A DNA stretch of 23,281 nt from Ectothiorhodospiraceae bacterium (GTDB taxonomy: Bacteria > Pseudomonadota > Gammaproteobacteria > Thiohalomonadales > Thiohalomonadaceae): positions 1 to 23,281 of the forward strand of contig SLDE01000136.1 in NCBI GenBank assembly GCA_007125455.1. The letters run 5' to 3'. Every line of letters begins with the position of its first letter. The first letter of the stretch is position 1. The notes beneath the pieces were generated by a model. It searched no databases. It had not been told where the DNA came from and saw only the letters and a list, made by a program, of their open reading frames with translations. The position numbers were made by a program, and so were the translations under genes. This document shows positions 16,010-23,169 of the stretch, piece after piece.

Positions 16010-17764
16010 ATGAAATCTCTGCGTAAACTGGGACTGGCGAGCGCGGTCGTCGCCATCACCGGCTGTAGCGCGATGCCGCCGCAGTCCGAGCAGGAGCCTG
16101 AGGTGATGATGCTGACAGAACAGCGCTTCCACGCCCAGGCAGAACAGGAGCCGGTCTCGGCTAATCTGCCCAGGCTGGCGCTGAGCGGGCAGTTGCTCTA
16201 TCAATTGCTGGTGGCCGAGTTTGCGGTACAGCAGGGTGAGCTACACCTCGCCGCGCAGGCCTATCTGACCACCGCCTATGAAACCCGTGATCCCCGTCTG
16301 GCCAGCCGTGCCACCCGCATGGCGGTCTATGCCCGTGACCTGGGGATGGCGCTCCAGGCGGCACGCTTATGGGTGGAACTGGAGCCGGAGCAGATCGAGG
16401 CGCGTCAGTCACTGGCTGCGCTGCTATTGCGCCATGAGCAGCCCGATGAGGCCCTGCAGCACATGCACGTGTTGATCGAGCTGGCCCCCAAGGGCAAGGG
16501 GCAGGGCTTTATGCTGCTTTCCAATATGCTCTCCCAGGAGAGCGATCACGCCCAGGCGCTGGGGATGATGGGAGAGGTCGTCGAACGGCACCAAGATGAA
16601 CCCCTGGCCCGCTACGCCCTGGCCCACTTGGCCAACCGCCTCCACCAGTATCCCGAAGCACTGCACGCATTGGAGACCTTGCTGCAGGATGAACCCGACA
16701 TGCTCGATGCCTTGGTGCTCAAGGCCCGTGTATACCATGCGCTGGGGGATGAAGAGGCCGCCCTGGTCAGCATGGGCGAGGCCGTACGCCGACACCGCGA
16801 TAACGACCAGGTGCGTTTGATCTATGCCCGCATGCTGGTCGATGCGCAACGCTTGCCCGAGGCGCGGGAACAGTTTCAGTGGCTCCAGCGTTCGCAACCG
16901 GACGACAGCGATGTGGTCTATGCCCTTGCGCTGCTCGCCCTGGAGGCCGGCGAGCTGGATGAGGCAGAGGGCCACTTTATGCGCCTGCTTAGCCTCGGGG
17001 TGCGTGATGAGGAGTCCCGCGTCTCGCTGGCACAGATTGCCGAGCAGCAAGGGCAGGTGGCCGATGCCATCGAATGGTACCAGTCCGTCGGGCCGGATGC
17101 CGATCGCTACATGGACGCCCAGATCCACGCCGCGCGCCTGTTGCAGCGCCACCAGGACCTCGATGCCGCACTGGACTACCTGCGTGGCCTGAGTTTGCAC
17201 AACCAGCAGCACATCGCCCAGCGTTACCAGGGGGAGGCAGAACTGCTCTCCTCAGCGGGTGAGTTGGCGTTGGCCATGGAGGTTTACGACGAAGCGGTGG
17301 CCCTGTTTCAGGACAATGCCAATCTGCTCTATGGCCGAGCCCTGCTGGCCGAACGGATGGATCGCCTCGACCAGGCCGAGGCCGATCTTCGCCTCATCCT
17401 GGAGAACGAACCCGAGCACGCCCATGCCCTGAACGCCCTGGGTTATACCCTGGTCGATCGCACCGAGCGCTATGAAGAAGGGTTGCGCTATATCAAGCGG
17501 GCATACCGCATGCTACCCAACGATCCGGCGATCCTCGATAGCATGGGTTGGGCCTACTATCGCCTCGAACGCCTTGAGGAGGCCGAAGACTACCTGCGCC
17601 GTGCCTACCAAATCCAGCCGGATGCAGAGATCGGTGCCCACTTGGGTGAGGTGCTGTGGGTGCAAGGCCGCGAAGAGGCGGCCCGCGCCATTTGGCGCGA
17701 GGCCAGTGAGCTGGATGCCGCGCACCCGGTGCTTCTTGAGACCATCGAACGACTACAGCCCTGA
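16010..17764 (+). CDS. Tetratricopeptide-repeat lipoprotein upstream of lolB
   Basis: This 584-residue protein starts with a lipoprotein signal (MKSLRKLGLASAVVAITGC, lipobox ITGC, lipidated Cys19), so it is predicted to be membrane-anchored. The rest is a string of degenerate and better TPR units, such as the one near the C-terminus with HALNALGYTLVDR and AILDSMGWAYYRLERLEEAE. TPR arrays usually form protein-binding scaffolds, so it may be an assembly factor for outer-membrane components. Starts at 15977 or 15992 are possible and would lengthen the basic n-region; 16010 gives the typical signal length. The stop overlaps the lolB start by one base (TGATG), so the two are coupled. Homologues often precede lolB in gammaproteobacteria. 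Confidence 0.85.
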   Translation: MKSLRKLGLASAVVAITGCSAMPPQSEQEPEVMMLTEQRFHAQAEQEPVSANLPRLALSGQLLYQLLVAEFAVQQGELHLAAQAYLTTAYETRDPRLASRATRMAVYARDLGMALQAARLWVELEPEQIEARQSLAALLLRHEQPDEALQHMHVLIELAPKGKGQGFMLLSNMLSQESDHAQALGMMGEVVERHQDEPLARYALAHLANRLHQYPEALHALETLLQDEPDMLDALVLKARVYHALGDEEAALVSMGEAVRRHRDNDQVRLIYARMLVDAQRLPEAREQFQWLQRSQPDDSDVVYALALLALEAGELDEAEGHFMRLLSLGVRDEESRVSLAQIAEQQGQVADAIEWYQSVGPDADRYMDAQIHAARLLQRHQDLDAALDYLRGLSLHNQQHIAQRYQGEAELLSSAGELALAMEVYDEAVALFQDNANLLYGRALLAERMDRLDQAEADLRLILENEPEHAHALNALGYTLVDRTERYEEGLRYIKRAYRMLPNDPAILDSMGWAYYRLERLEEAEDYLRRAYQIQPDAEIGAHLGEVLWVQGREEAARAIWREASELDAAHPVLLETIERLQP

Positions 17765-18363
17765 TGCCCAAGCTTCTCATCCCGTTGCTGATGCTGGGGC
17801 TGCTGGTTGGCTGTAGTGTTGCCCCCCCACTGGTGCCCACCGACACGCCGGAACAGGCCTGGCAGGAGCACCGTGCGCAGATGCTTGCCGTTTCCCACTG
17901 GCGCCTGAATGGCCGCCTGCTGGTGGTCAGTGGCCACGAGACCTGGAATACCGGGCTGAATTGGCAACAGCAAGGGGAGGCCTACCAAATAATGATCACC
18001 GCCCCTTTGGGCCAGGGCTCGATGCGCCTGGTGGGCGATCCGCAGCGGGTCACGCTGGAGAGCCACGAGGGTGAGCGCTGGTTCTCGGATCACCCGGAAC
18101 AACTGCTCGCCGAGCAACTGGGCTGGCGGGTGCCAGTGTCGGCACTGCGCTACTGGGTACTAGGTCTGCCCGCCCCTGGTGACTACCAACCCACCTTGAA
18201 CGAGGCCGGCCTGCTTGGCGGCTTGGTGCAGGGTGGGTGGGAGATCGAATTTCGTGACTACCGCGAACGCGATGGGGTGATGTTGCCCGGACGGATCTTC
18301 GCCAACAACCACCAGGCCAGGGTGCGCCTGATCATCGGCGAGTGGCGCCATGAACCGTACTGA
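17764..18363 (+). CDS. lolB: Outer-membrane lipoprotein insertion protein LolB
   Basis: LolB is an outer-membrane lipoprotein that receives lipoproteins from LolA and inserts them in the inner leaflet. The 199-residue precursor has a signal peptide ending in the lipobox LVGC, with Cys17 lipidated. The family blocks WRLNGRLLV near residue 46 and ALRYWVLGLPAPGDY near 127-141 are visible. The start is fused to the TPR lipoprotein stop, and the 3' end overlaps ispE by 14 bases. The gene order matches E. coli lolB-ispE-prs. Confidence 0.92.
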   Translation: MPKLLIPLLMLGLLVGCSVAPPLVPTDTPEQAWQEHRAQMLAVSHWRLNGRLLVVSGHETWNTGLNWQQQGEAYQIMITAPLGQGSMRLVGDPQRVTLESHEGERWFSDHPEQLLAEQLGWRVPVSALRYWVLGLPAPGDYQPTLNEAGLLGGLVQGGWEIEFRDYRERDGVMLPGRIFANNHQARVRLIIGEWRHEPY

Positions 18364-19204
18364 CAGCCACAGCCATCTCCCTTGGCCAGCGCCGGCCAAG
18401 CTCAACCTGATGCTGCACATCACCGGTCGACGTGCCGATGGCTATCACCTGTTGCAGAGCGTGTTTCAGTTTCTTGATCACGGTGATCGGCTCTGGTTCG
18501 AGCCCCTGGCCGATGGGCGTATCCTGCGCCACGACAGCCTCCGTGGCGTCCCCCTCGAGCAGGATCTGATCTACCGCGCCGCCCGATTGTTGCAAGGCCA
18601 TAGCGACACCCGGCAAGGTGCTGCCATCCGTCTGGAAAAGCGCTTGCCCATGGGCGGCGGCCTGGGGGGCGGCAGTTCCGATGCGGCCACCACCCTGATC
18701 GCCCTCAATCGGATCTGGCAACTGGGCATGGGCATCGACCAGTTGGCCGCGCTGGGGCTGCAACTGGGGGCCGATGTGCCGGTCTTTGTGCGAGGCCAGG
18801 CCGCTTGGGCCGAGGGGGTTGGTGAGGCGCTGACCCCACTCAGCCTGCCCGAACCGTGGTTTGTGGTGCTGATCCCACCGGTGCAAGTGGCCACCGGGGA
18901 GATTTTTGCTGCCACGGAATTGACAAGGGATTGTCCAGCTATCACAATACGCGACTTCCTGGCTGGGCTAGGCGAAAACGTCTGCCAGCCAGTGGTGGCA
19001 AGCCGTTATCCGGCGGTGGCCGAGGCGCTCGATTGGCTCGGGCAATACGGCCAGGCCCGGATGACCGGCACCGGTGCCTGTGTGTTCGCCGCTTTTGATA
19101 GCGCGACCAAGGCGCAACAGGTGCTCGCCGCTCGACCCGAAGGCTGGCAAGGCTTTGTCGCCCAAGGGCGGAACCGTTCCCCGCTACTGGAACGGGCGGA
19201 CTGA
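18350..19204 (+). CDS. ispE: 4-diphosphocytidyl-2-C-methyl-D-erythritol kinase IspE
   Basis: IspE phosphorylates CDP-methylerythritol in the non-mevalonate (MEP) route to isoprenoids. It is a GHMP-superfamily kinase of 284 residues. Visible are PAPAKLNL with catalytic Lys17, the glycine-rich ATP loop PMGGGLGGGSSDAATT at 100-115, catalytic Asp142 in LGADVPVFV, and the C-terminal TGTGACVFAAF. The start ATG lies inside lolB, so translation is probably coupled. tRNA-Gln begins 55 bp after the stop. Confidence 0.96.
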   Translation: MNRTDSHSHLPWPAPAKLNLMLHITGRRADGYHLLQSVFQFLDHGDRLWFEPLADGRILRHDSLRGVPLEQDLIYRAARLLQGHSDTRQGAAIRLEKRLPMGGGLGGGSSDAATTLIALNRIWQLGMGIDQLAALGLQLGADVPVFVRGQAAWAEGVGEALTPLSLPEPWFVVLIPPVQVATGEIFAATELTRDCPAITIRDFLAGLGENVCQPVVASRYPAVAEALDWLGQYGQARMTGTGACVFAAFDSATKAQQVLAARPEGWQGFVAQGRNRSPLLERAD

Positions 19205-19259
19205 AGCTCACATGGCAAAAGCCTTGTGGCTTAAAGCTTGTTACTTAAAACTGAATTTT

Positions 19260-19334
19260 TGGGGCGTCGCCAAGTGGTAAGGCAACGGGTTTTGATCCCG
19301 TCATGCGCAGGTTCGAGTCCTGCCGCCCCAGCCA
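19260..19334 (+). tRNA. tRNA-Gln (anticodon TTG)
   Basis: A complete 75-nt cloverleaf includes an encoded CCA end. The acceptor stem pairs TGGGGCG (19260-19266) with CGCCCCA (19324-19330), followed by GCCA. The anticodon stem ACGGG/CCCGT encloses loop TTTTGAT with anticodon TTG at 19292-19294. The T arm contains GTTCGAGTC. The sequence closely resembles E. coli tRNA-Gln. It lies between ispE and prs, a position seen in other gammaproteobacteria. A weak TTGTGG/TTAAAA promoter-like pair (19224-19229, 19245-19250) lies upstream. Confidence 0.97.
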
Positions 19335-19341
19335 TATTCAA

Positions 19342-19442
19342 CTTGCCGAAGGTGCTCCTTCAGCAAGGTGTGGGTGAGAAGATGCTGGCCCGAAGGTCGA
19401 GCACTTCCCTCCCAGCCATCTTCACAAGCCCGCCACCGGCGG
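19342..19442 (+). promoter_or_regulatory. Structured leader with three hairpins before prs
   Basis: The 146-bp gap between tRNA-Gln and prs holds three consecutive stem-loops. The first is CTTGC..GAAGG-TGCT-CCTTC..GCAAG at 19342-19367. The second pairs GAAGATGCTGG (19378-19388) with CCAGCCATCTTC (19412-19423), with one bulge. The third is CCGCC-ACC-GGCGG at 19430-19442. None ends in a U tract, so they are more likely RNA processing or stability structures, or part of the prs 5' leader, than a terminator. Regulation is not shown by the sequence; no PurR-like box was recognised. Confidence 0.55.
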
Positions 19443-19480
19443 CAACAGCCAGTCCACACTCGCCGTGCCACAAGGGGTAA

Positions 19481-20431
19481 ATGGTGTCTGATATGATGGT
19501 CTTCGCAGGGAACGCCAACCCGCAACTGGCCCAGGATATCGCCAGCTACCTTGCCATGCCGCTTGGCAAGGCCATTGTTGGCCAGTTCAGTGATGGCGAG
19601 GTCATGGTAGAGATCCTCGAAAACGTGCGCGGTAAGCACGTCTTTATCGTGCAGCCCACCTGTGCCCCCACCAACGACAATCTGATGGAAATGCTGGTGA
19701 TGGCCGATGCCCTGCGTCGTGCCTCGGCACGGGTGGTTACGGCGGTGATCCCCTATTTCGGTTACGCCCGTCAGGATCGTCGCCCGCGCTCTGCCCGTGT
19801 GCCGATCACCGCCAAGGTGGTGGCCAATATGATCCACAGCGTCGGCATCGACAAGCTGCTCACGGTGGATCTGCACGCCGATCAGATCCAGGGCTTCTTC
19901 GACATCCCGGTGGATAATGTCTACGCCTCGCCCATCCTGCTGGGCGACATCTGGAAGGCGAAGGACCCAAACCTCATGGTGGTCTCCCCCGACGTGGGCG
20001 GTGTGGTGCGTGCCCGCGCCCTGGCCAAGCGTCTGGACGACGCCGATCTGGCGATCATCGACAAACGTCGCCCCAAGGCCAATGTCGCCCAGATCATGCA
20101 CATCATCGGCGATGTGGAAGGACGCAGCTGCGTACTGATCGACGACCTGGTTGATACCGCCGGTACCCTGTGCCAGGCGGCCAATGCCCTCAAGGAGCAT
20201 GGCGCCGCCCGGGTCAAGGCCTATATCACCCATCCGGTGCTCTCCGGCCCGGCGGTGGACAACATCGCCAACTCCAATCTGGATGAACTGGTGGTCACCG
20301 ACAGCATTCCGCTTGGCCCAGAGGCCCGCAGCTGCGACAAGATCCGCCAGGTCTCCATCGCCGAGATGCTGGCCGAAACGATCCGGCGCATCCATAACGA
20401 TGAGTCGGTCAGCACCCTCTATATGGACTGA
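19481..20431 (+). CDS. prs: Ribose-phosphate pyrophosphokinase Prs
   Basis: Prs makes PRPP from ribose-5-phosphate and ATP, the precursor of nucleotides, histidine, tryptophan and NAD. The protein has 316 residues against 315 in E. coli. Conserved sites are FSDGE near 36-40, ATP-binding RQDR at 97-100, His132 in VDLHADQIQGFF, Lys195 in DKRRP, and the ribose-phosphate loop DDLVDTAGT at 221-229. AAGGGG is 3 bases before the ATG at 19481, rather close; ATG at 19493 is a less likely alternative. It follows a hairpin-rich leader and precedes rplY by 108 bp. Confidence 0.97.
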   Translation: MVSDMMVFAGNANPQLAQDIASYLAMPLGKAIVGQFSDGEVMVEILENVRGKHVFIVQPTCAPTNDNLMEMLVMADALRRASARVVTAVIPYFGYARQDRRPRSARVPITAKVVANMIHSVGIDKLLTVDLHADQIQGFFDIPVDNVYASPILLGDIWKAKDPNLMVVSPDVGGVVRARALAKRLDDADLAIIDKRRPKANVAQIMHIIGDVEGRSCVLIDDLVDTAGTLCQAANALKEHGAARVKAYITHPVLSGPAVDNIANSNLDELVVTDSIPLGPEARSCDKIRQVSIAEMLAETIRRIHNDESVSTLYMD

Positions 20432-20440
20432 ATTCCTTCC

Positions 20441-20512
20441 GGGCCAACTGGCCCAGGAGAACCAACCCCGCTTTGGTCGCGGAGCGGGGCAACGGCCCGG
20501 TACTGCCGGGCC
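20441..20512 (+). promoter_or_regulatory. Three tandem hairpins between prs and rplY
   Basis: The 108-bp gap contains GGGCC-AACT-GGCCC (20441-20454), CCCCGC..GCGGGG (20466-20471 with 20484-20489) and GGCCCGG-TACTG-CCGGGCC (20494-20512). The last is strong but is followed by ATTACTTTAG, not a run of T, so it is an attenuator, pause or processing structure rather than a clear terminator. Since L25 is a ribosomal protein, leader feedback control is conceivable, but this is inference. Confidence 0.5.
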
Positions 20513-20539
20513 ATTACTTTAGCAACGGAGAAACATCCA

Positions 20540-21169
20540 ATGAGCAATCAAGACTTCAATCTGGCCGTGGAAGTCCGTAACGACATGGGGAAGGGTGCGA
20601 GCCGCCGCCTGCGTCGTCAGGGCAAGATCCCCGGCATCCTCTATGGTGCAGGCCAGGAGCCGCAAAACATCAGCATCGACCACGATGCCCTGGTGCATCA
20701 GCTGGAAAACGAGGCCTTCTATTCCCACATCCTCACCGTCGAAGTAGACGGCAAGGCTGAACAGGCGGTCCTCAAGGACCTGCAGCGCCATCCCGCCAAG
20801 CCGGTACTGCTGCACGTCGACTTCATGCGCGTCTCCGCCAAGGACAAGATCAAGATGCAGGTACCGCTGCACTTCATCAACGAAGAGCAGGCTCCGGGCG
20901 TGAAGATGGGTGGCCTGGTTACCCACAACATCACCGAAGTTGAGGTGATCTGTCTGCCCAAGGATCTGCCAGAGTACCTGGAAGTCGATCTCTCCGGGGT
21001 CGAGATGGAAGGCATCGTTCACCTGACCGACGTGAAACTGCCTGCGGGTGTGGAAATGGTCGAGCTGATGCACGGTGATGATCACAATCAGGCGGTTGCA
21101 GCGATCCACAAAACCCGCGCCAGCAAGGAAGCGGAAGAAGCCGCTGACGAGCCTGCTTCCGAAGGCTAA
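20540..21169 (+). CDS. rplY: 50S ribosomal protein L25, long Ctc form
   Basis: L25 binds 5S rRNA in the central protuberance of the 50S subunit. At 209 residues this is the long Ctc/TL5 form, with an N-terminal L25 domain (residues 5-95, including GKGASRRLRRQGKIPGILYG) and a C-terminal beta domain; E. coli L25 is only 94 residues. The tail is acidic and Ala/Glu-rich (SKEAEEAADEPASEG). The ATG has CGGAG about 10 bases upstream. pth starts 20 bp after the stop, so the two are probably cotranscribed, as in many bacteria. Confidence 0.95.
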   Translation: MSNQDFNLAVEVRNDMGKGASRRLRRQGKIPGILYGAGQEPQNISIDHDALVHQLENEAFYSHILTVEVDGKAEQAVLKDLQRHPAKPVLLHVDFMRVSAKDKIKMQVPLHFINEEQAPGVKMGGLVTHNITEVEVICLPKDLPEYLEVDLSGVEMEGIVHLTDVKLPAGVEMVELMHGDDHNQAVAAIHKTRASKEAEEAADEPASEG

Positions 21170-21189
21170 GCCAGTAACGGAGATCGGCA

Positions 21190-21774
21190 TTGGCTTCGTC
21201 TGTACAGTTGATCGTTGGCCTGGGGAATCCCGGTGCCCAATACGAGCAGACGCGGCATAATGCCGGTTTCTTCTTCGTTGACGCGCTTGCACGCCAGCAC
21301 GGCGGCAGCTTTGCCAGCGAAGCCAAATTCTTTGGCCAGTGTTGCCGGATCCAGATCGACGGACAGCAACTCTGGCTACTCAAACCGATGACCTTCATGA
21401 ACCGAAGTGGCCAGGCCATCGCCGCTTTGGCGCGGTTTTACAAGATCCCCCCCGAAGCGATCCTGGTTGCCCACGATGAACTCGATCTGCCCCCCGGCGA
21501 GATCCGCCTCAAGCAAGGCGGCGGTCACGGTGGCCACAATGGCCTGCGGGATACTATCAGCCAACTCGGTGGCAGCAAGGAATTTCAACGCCTGCGCATC
21601 GGGATCGGTCATCCCGGCCACAGTACCCAGGTCACCGGCTATGTGCTTGGCAAAGCACCCGCCAGCGAGCAGGGGGAGATCGATGCCGCGCTGCAGCGTG
21701 CCGCCGAGGTTATGCCGTTGGTGATCGGTGGTGAGCTGCAAAAGGCGATGAACCGGCTACACACTAAGAAGTGA
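21190..21774 (+). CDS. pth: Peptidyl-tRNA hydrolase Pth
   Basis: Pth cleaves peptidyl-tRNAs that drop off the ribosome, recycling the tRNA. The protein is 194 residues, as in E. coli. Asn13 in GLGNPG, catalytic His23 in TRHNAGF, Asn71 in MNRSG, Asp96 in AHDELDLPPGEI and Asn117 in GGHNGLR are all present. The start is TTG at 21190, with CGGAG about 9 bases upstream; no ATG gives the family N-terminus. The gene follows rplY closely and precedes ychF by 118 bp, the common gammaproteobacterial order. Confidence 0.95.
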   Translation: MASSVQLIVGLGNPGAQYEQTRHNAGFFFVDALARQHGGSFASEAKFFGQCCRIQIDGQQLWLLKPMTFMNRSGQAIAALARFYKIPPEAILVAHDELDLPPGEIRLKQGGGHGGHNGLRDTISQLGGSKEFQRLRIGIGHPGHSTQVTGYVLGKAPASEQGEIDAALQRAAEVMPLVIGGELQKAMNRLHTKK

Positions 21775-21782
21775 CAAGCCTG

Positions 21783-21892
21783 AAGTGGCAAGCGGCAAGA
21801 AAACCCCGCTCGCCACAGGCATGAGGCACACCGCCGCGGCAAGGCGGTTGTTTGCCACTTGATACTTGAAACTTGCTACCTGGAACTTAAAC
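21783..21892. repeat. AAGTGGCAA inverted repeat and CTTG-rich tract before ychF
   Basis: AAGTGGCAA at 21783-21791 is inverted as TTGCCACTT at 21852-21860. The right side runs into a tract of ACTTGATACTTGAAACTTGC units. This is another copy of the low-complexity AAGT/GCAAG filler seen elsewhere in the window. It occupies most of the ychF leader. Confidence 0.55.
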
Positions 21893-22984
21893 ATGGGATT
21901 CAAATGCGGTATCGTCGGTCTGCCCAATGTGGGTAAGTCCACCCTGTTCAACGCCCTCACCAAGGCCGGGATCCAGGCGGAGAACTACCCGTTCTGTACC
22001 ATCGAACCCAATGTCGGCATGGTCGCCGTGCCGGACCCGCGTATCGACAAACTGGCCGAGATCGTCAAGCCCGAGCGCGTCCTTCCGGCCACCATGGAGT
22101 TTGTCGATATCGCCGGGCTAGTCGCCGGTGCCTCCAAGGGCGAAGGCCTGGGCAACAAATTCCTTGCCAATATTCGCGAGACCGACGCCATTGCACAGGT
22201 GGTACGTTGCTTCAGTGATGACAACGTGATCCACGTCGCCGGCAAGGTCGATCCCATCAACGACATCGAAGTCATTAACACCGAACTGATGCTGGCGGAT
22301 CTCGAGAGCATAGAAAAGGGGATCCAGCGCGTCGCCAAGCTCACCAAAAGCGGTGATAAGGATGCCAAGGCCAAACTCGCCGCCTTCGAAAAGGTGCGCG
22401 ACGGTCTTGCCGACGGCAAACTGGTGCGCACCCTCGGCCTTAGCGACGACGAGCAAGCGGCCATCTACGAGCTGCACCTGCTCACCACCAAGCCCACCAT
22501 GTATATTGCCAACGTCGCCGAAGACGGCTTCAGCAACAACCCCGAGCTTGAGGCAGTACAAAAGCTCGCCGCCGAAGAAGGGGCTGAGGTGGTGGCCGTC
22601 TGCGCCGCCATCGAATCCGAGCTGGTCGAGCTGGACGCCGACGACGCGCAGAGCTTTCTCGACGAACTCGGCCTGGAAGAGCCCGGCCTCAACCGCGTGA
22701 TCCGTGCAGGTTACAAACTGCTCGGCCTGCAGACCTACTTCACCGCCGGAGTGAAAGAGGTGCGCGCCTGGACCGTCCCTATCGGTGCCACCGCACCCCA
22801 GGCCGCCGGTGTGATCCATACCGACTTCGAAAAAGGCTTCATTCGTGCAGAGGTCACCGCCTACGACGACTTCGTCCAATACAACGGCGAACAGGGTGCC
22901 AAAGAAGCCGGTAAGCTACGCCTGGAAGGCAAGGAATACATCGTCAAGGACGGCGATGTCATGCACTTTAGATTTAACGTCTAA
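21893..22984 (+). CDS. ychF: Redox-sensitive ribosome-associated ATPase YchF (OLA1 family)
   Basis: YchF is an Obg-related P-loop protein that prefers ATP over GTP and binds ribosomes; it affects stress responses and translation start choice. The 363-residue length equals E. coli YchF. The P loop GLPNVGKST is at 9-17, the G3 region EFVDIAGLV follows, and the G4 position reads NVAED rather than NKxD, which fits ATP preference. The C-terminal TGS domain is visible (TYFTAGVKEVRAWTIP-like block, GDVMHFRFNV end). ATG at 21893 (MGFKCGIVG) is the family start; an in-frame ATG at 21866 would add nine residues. Confidence 0.97.
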   Translation: MGFKCGIVGLPNVGKSTLFNALTKAGIQAENYPFCTIEPNVGMVAVPDPRIDKLAEIVKPERVLPATMEFVDIAGLVAGASKGEGLGNKFLANIRETDAIAQVVRCFSDDNVIHVAGKVDPINDIEVINTELMLADLESIEKGIQRVAKLTKSGDKDAKAKLAAFEKVRDGLADGKLVRTLGLSDDEQAAIYELHLLTTKPTMYIANVAEDGFSNNPELEAVQKLAAEEGAEVVAVCAAIESELVELDADDAQSFLDELGLEEPGLNRVIRAGYKLLGLQTYFTAGVKEVRAWTVPIGATAPQAAGVIHTDFEKGFIRAEVTAYDDFVQYNGEQGAKEAGKLRLEGKEYIVKDGDVMHFRFNV

Positions 22985-22999
22985 GCGCACCTTCAAGGG

Positions 23000-23028
23000 T
23001 TGACAGGAGGGGCCGTTTCGCTCAGAAT
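23000..23028 (+). promoter_or_regulatory. Sigma-70 promoter for tRNA-Met
   Basis: A perfect -35 TTGACA (23000-23005) is followed after 17 bases by a -10 CAGAAT (23023-23028, 4 of 6 matches). A GC-rich TTGCGGCC discriminator follows, a feature of growth-rate/stringently controlled stable-RNA promoters. The tRNA begins 18 bases after the -10, so a short leader is cleaved off. Confidence 0.8.
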
Positions 23029-23046
23029 TGCGGCCTCTTAAAAGAC

Positions 23047-23123
23047 GGCTACATAGCTCAGTTGGTTAGAGCACATCACTCATAATGATGGGGTCCCTAG
23101 TTCGAATCTAGGTGTAGCCACCA
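23047..23123 (+). tRNA. tRNA-Met, elongator (anticodon CAT)
   Basis: This is a complete 77-nt tRNA. Acceptor arms GGCTACA (23047-23053) and TGTAGCC (23113-23119) pair, followed by encoded ACCA. The anticodon stem CATCA/TGATG surrounds loop CTCATAA with CAT at 23081-23083. The first base pair is G-C, unlike the initiator tRNA, and the sequence closely resembles E. coli elongator tRNA-Met rather than the CAT-anticodon tRNA-Ile2. Confidence 0.96.
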
Positions 23124-23132
23124 TATCCAGTT

Positions 23133-23161
23133 AAAGGGGTTGCTTCGGCAGCCCCTTTTTC
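23133..23161 (+). terminator. Rho-independent terminator after tRNA-Met
   Basis: AAAGGGGTTGC-TTCG-GCAGCCCCTTTTT forms a stem with one G-U pair and a stable TTCG tetraloop, followed by a run of five T. It begins 9 bases after the tRNA CCA end and should end its transcript. Confidence 0.93.
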
Positions 23162-23169
23162 GTTTGGCA

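Noticed and set aside
19301..20395. 364-codon minus-strand frame spanning the tRNA-Gln end and prs
   Set aside because: It runs across a tRNA gene and a highly conserved Prs frame and has no family features.
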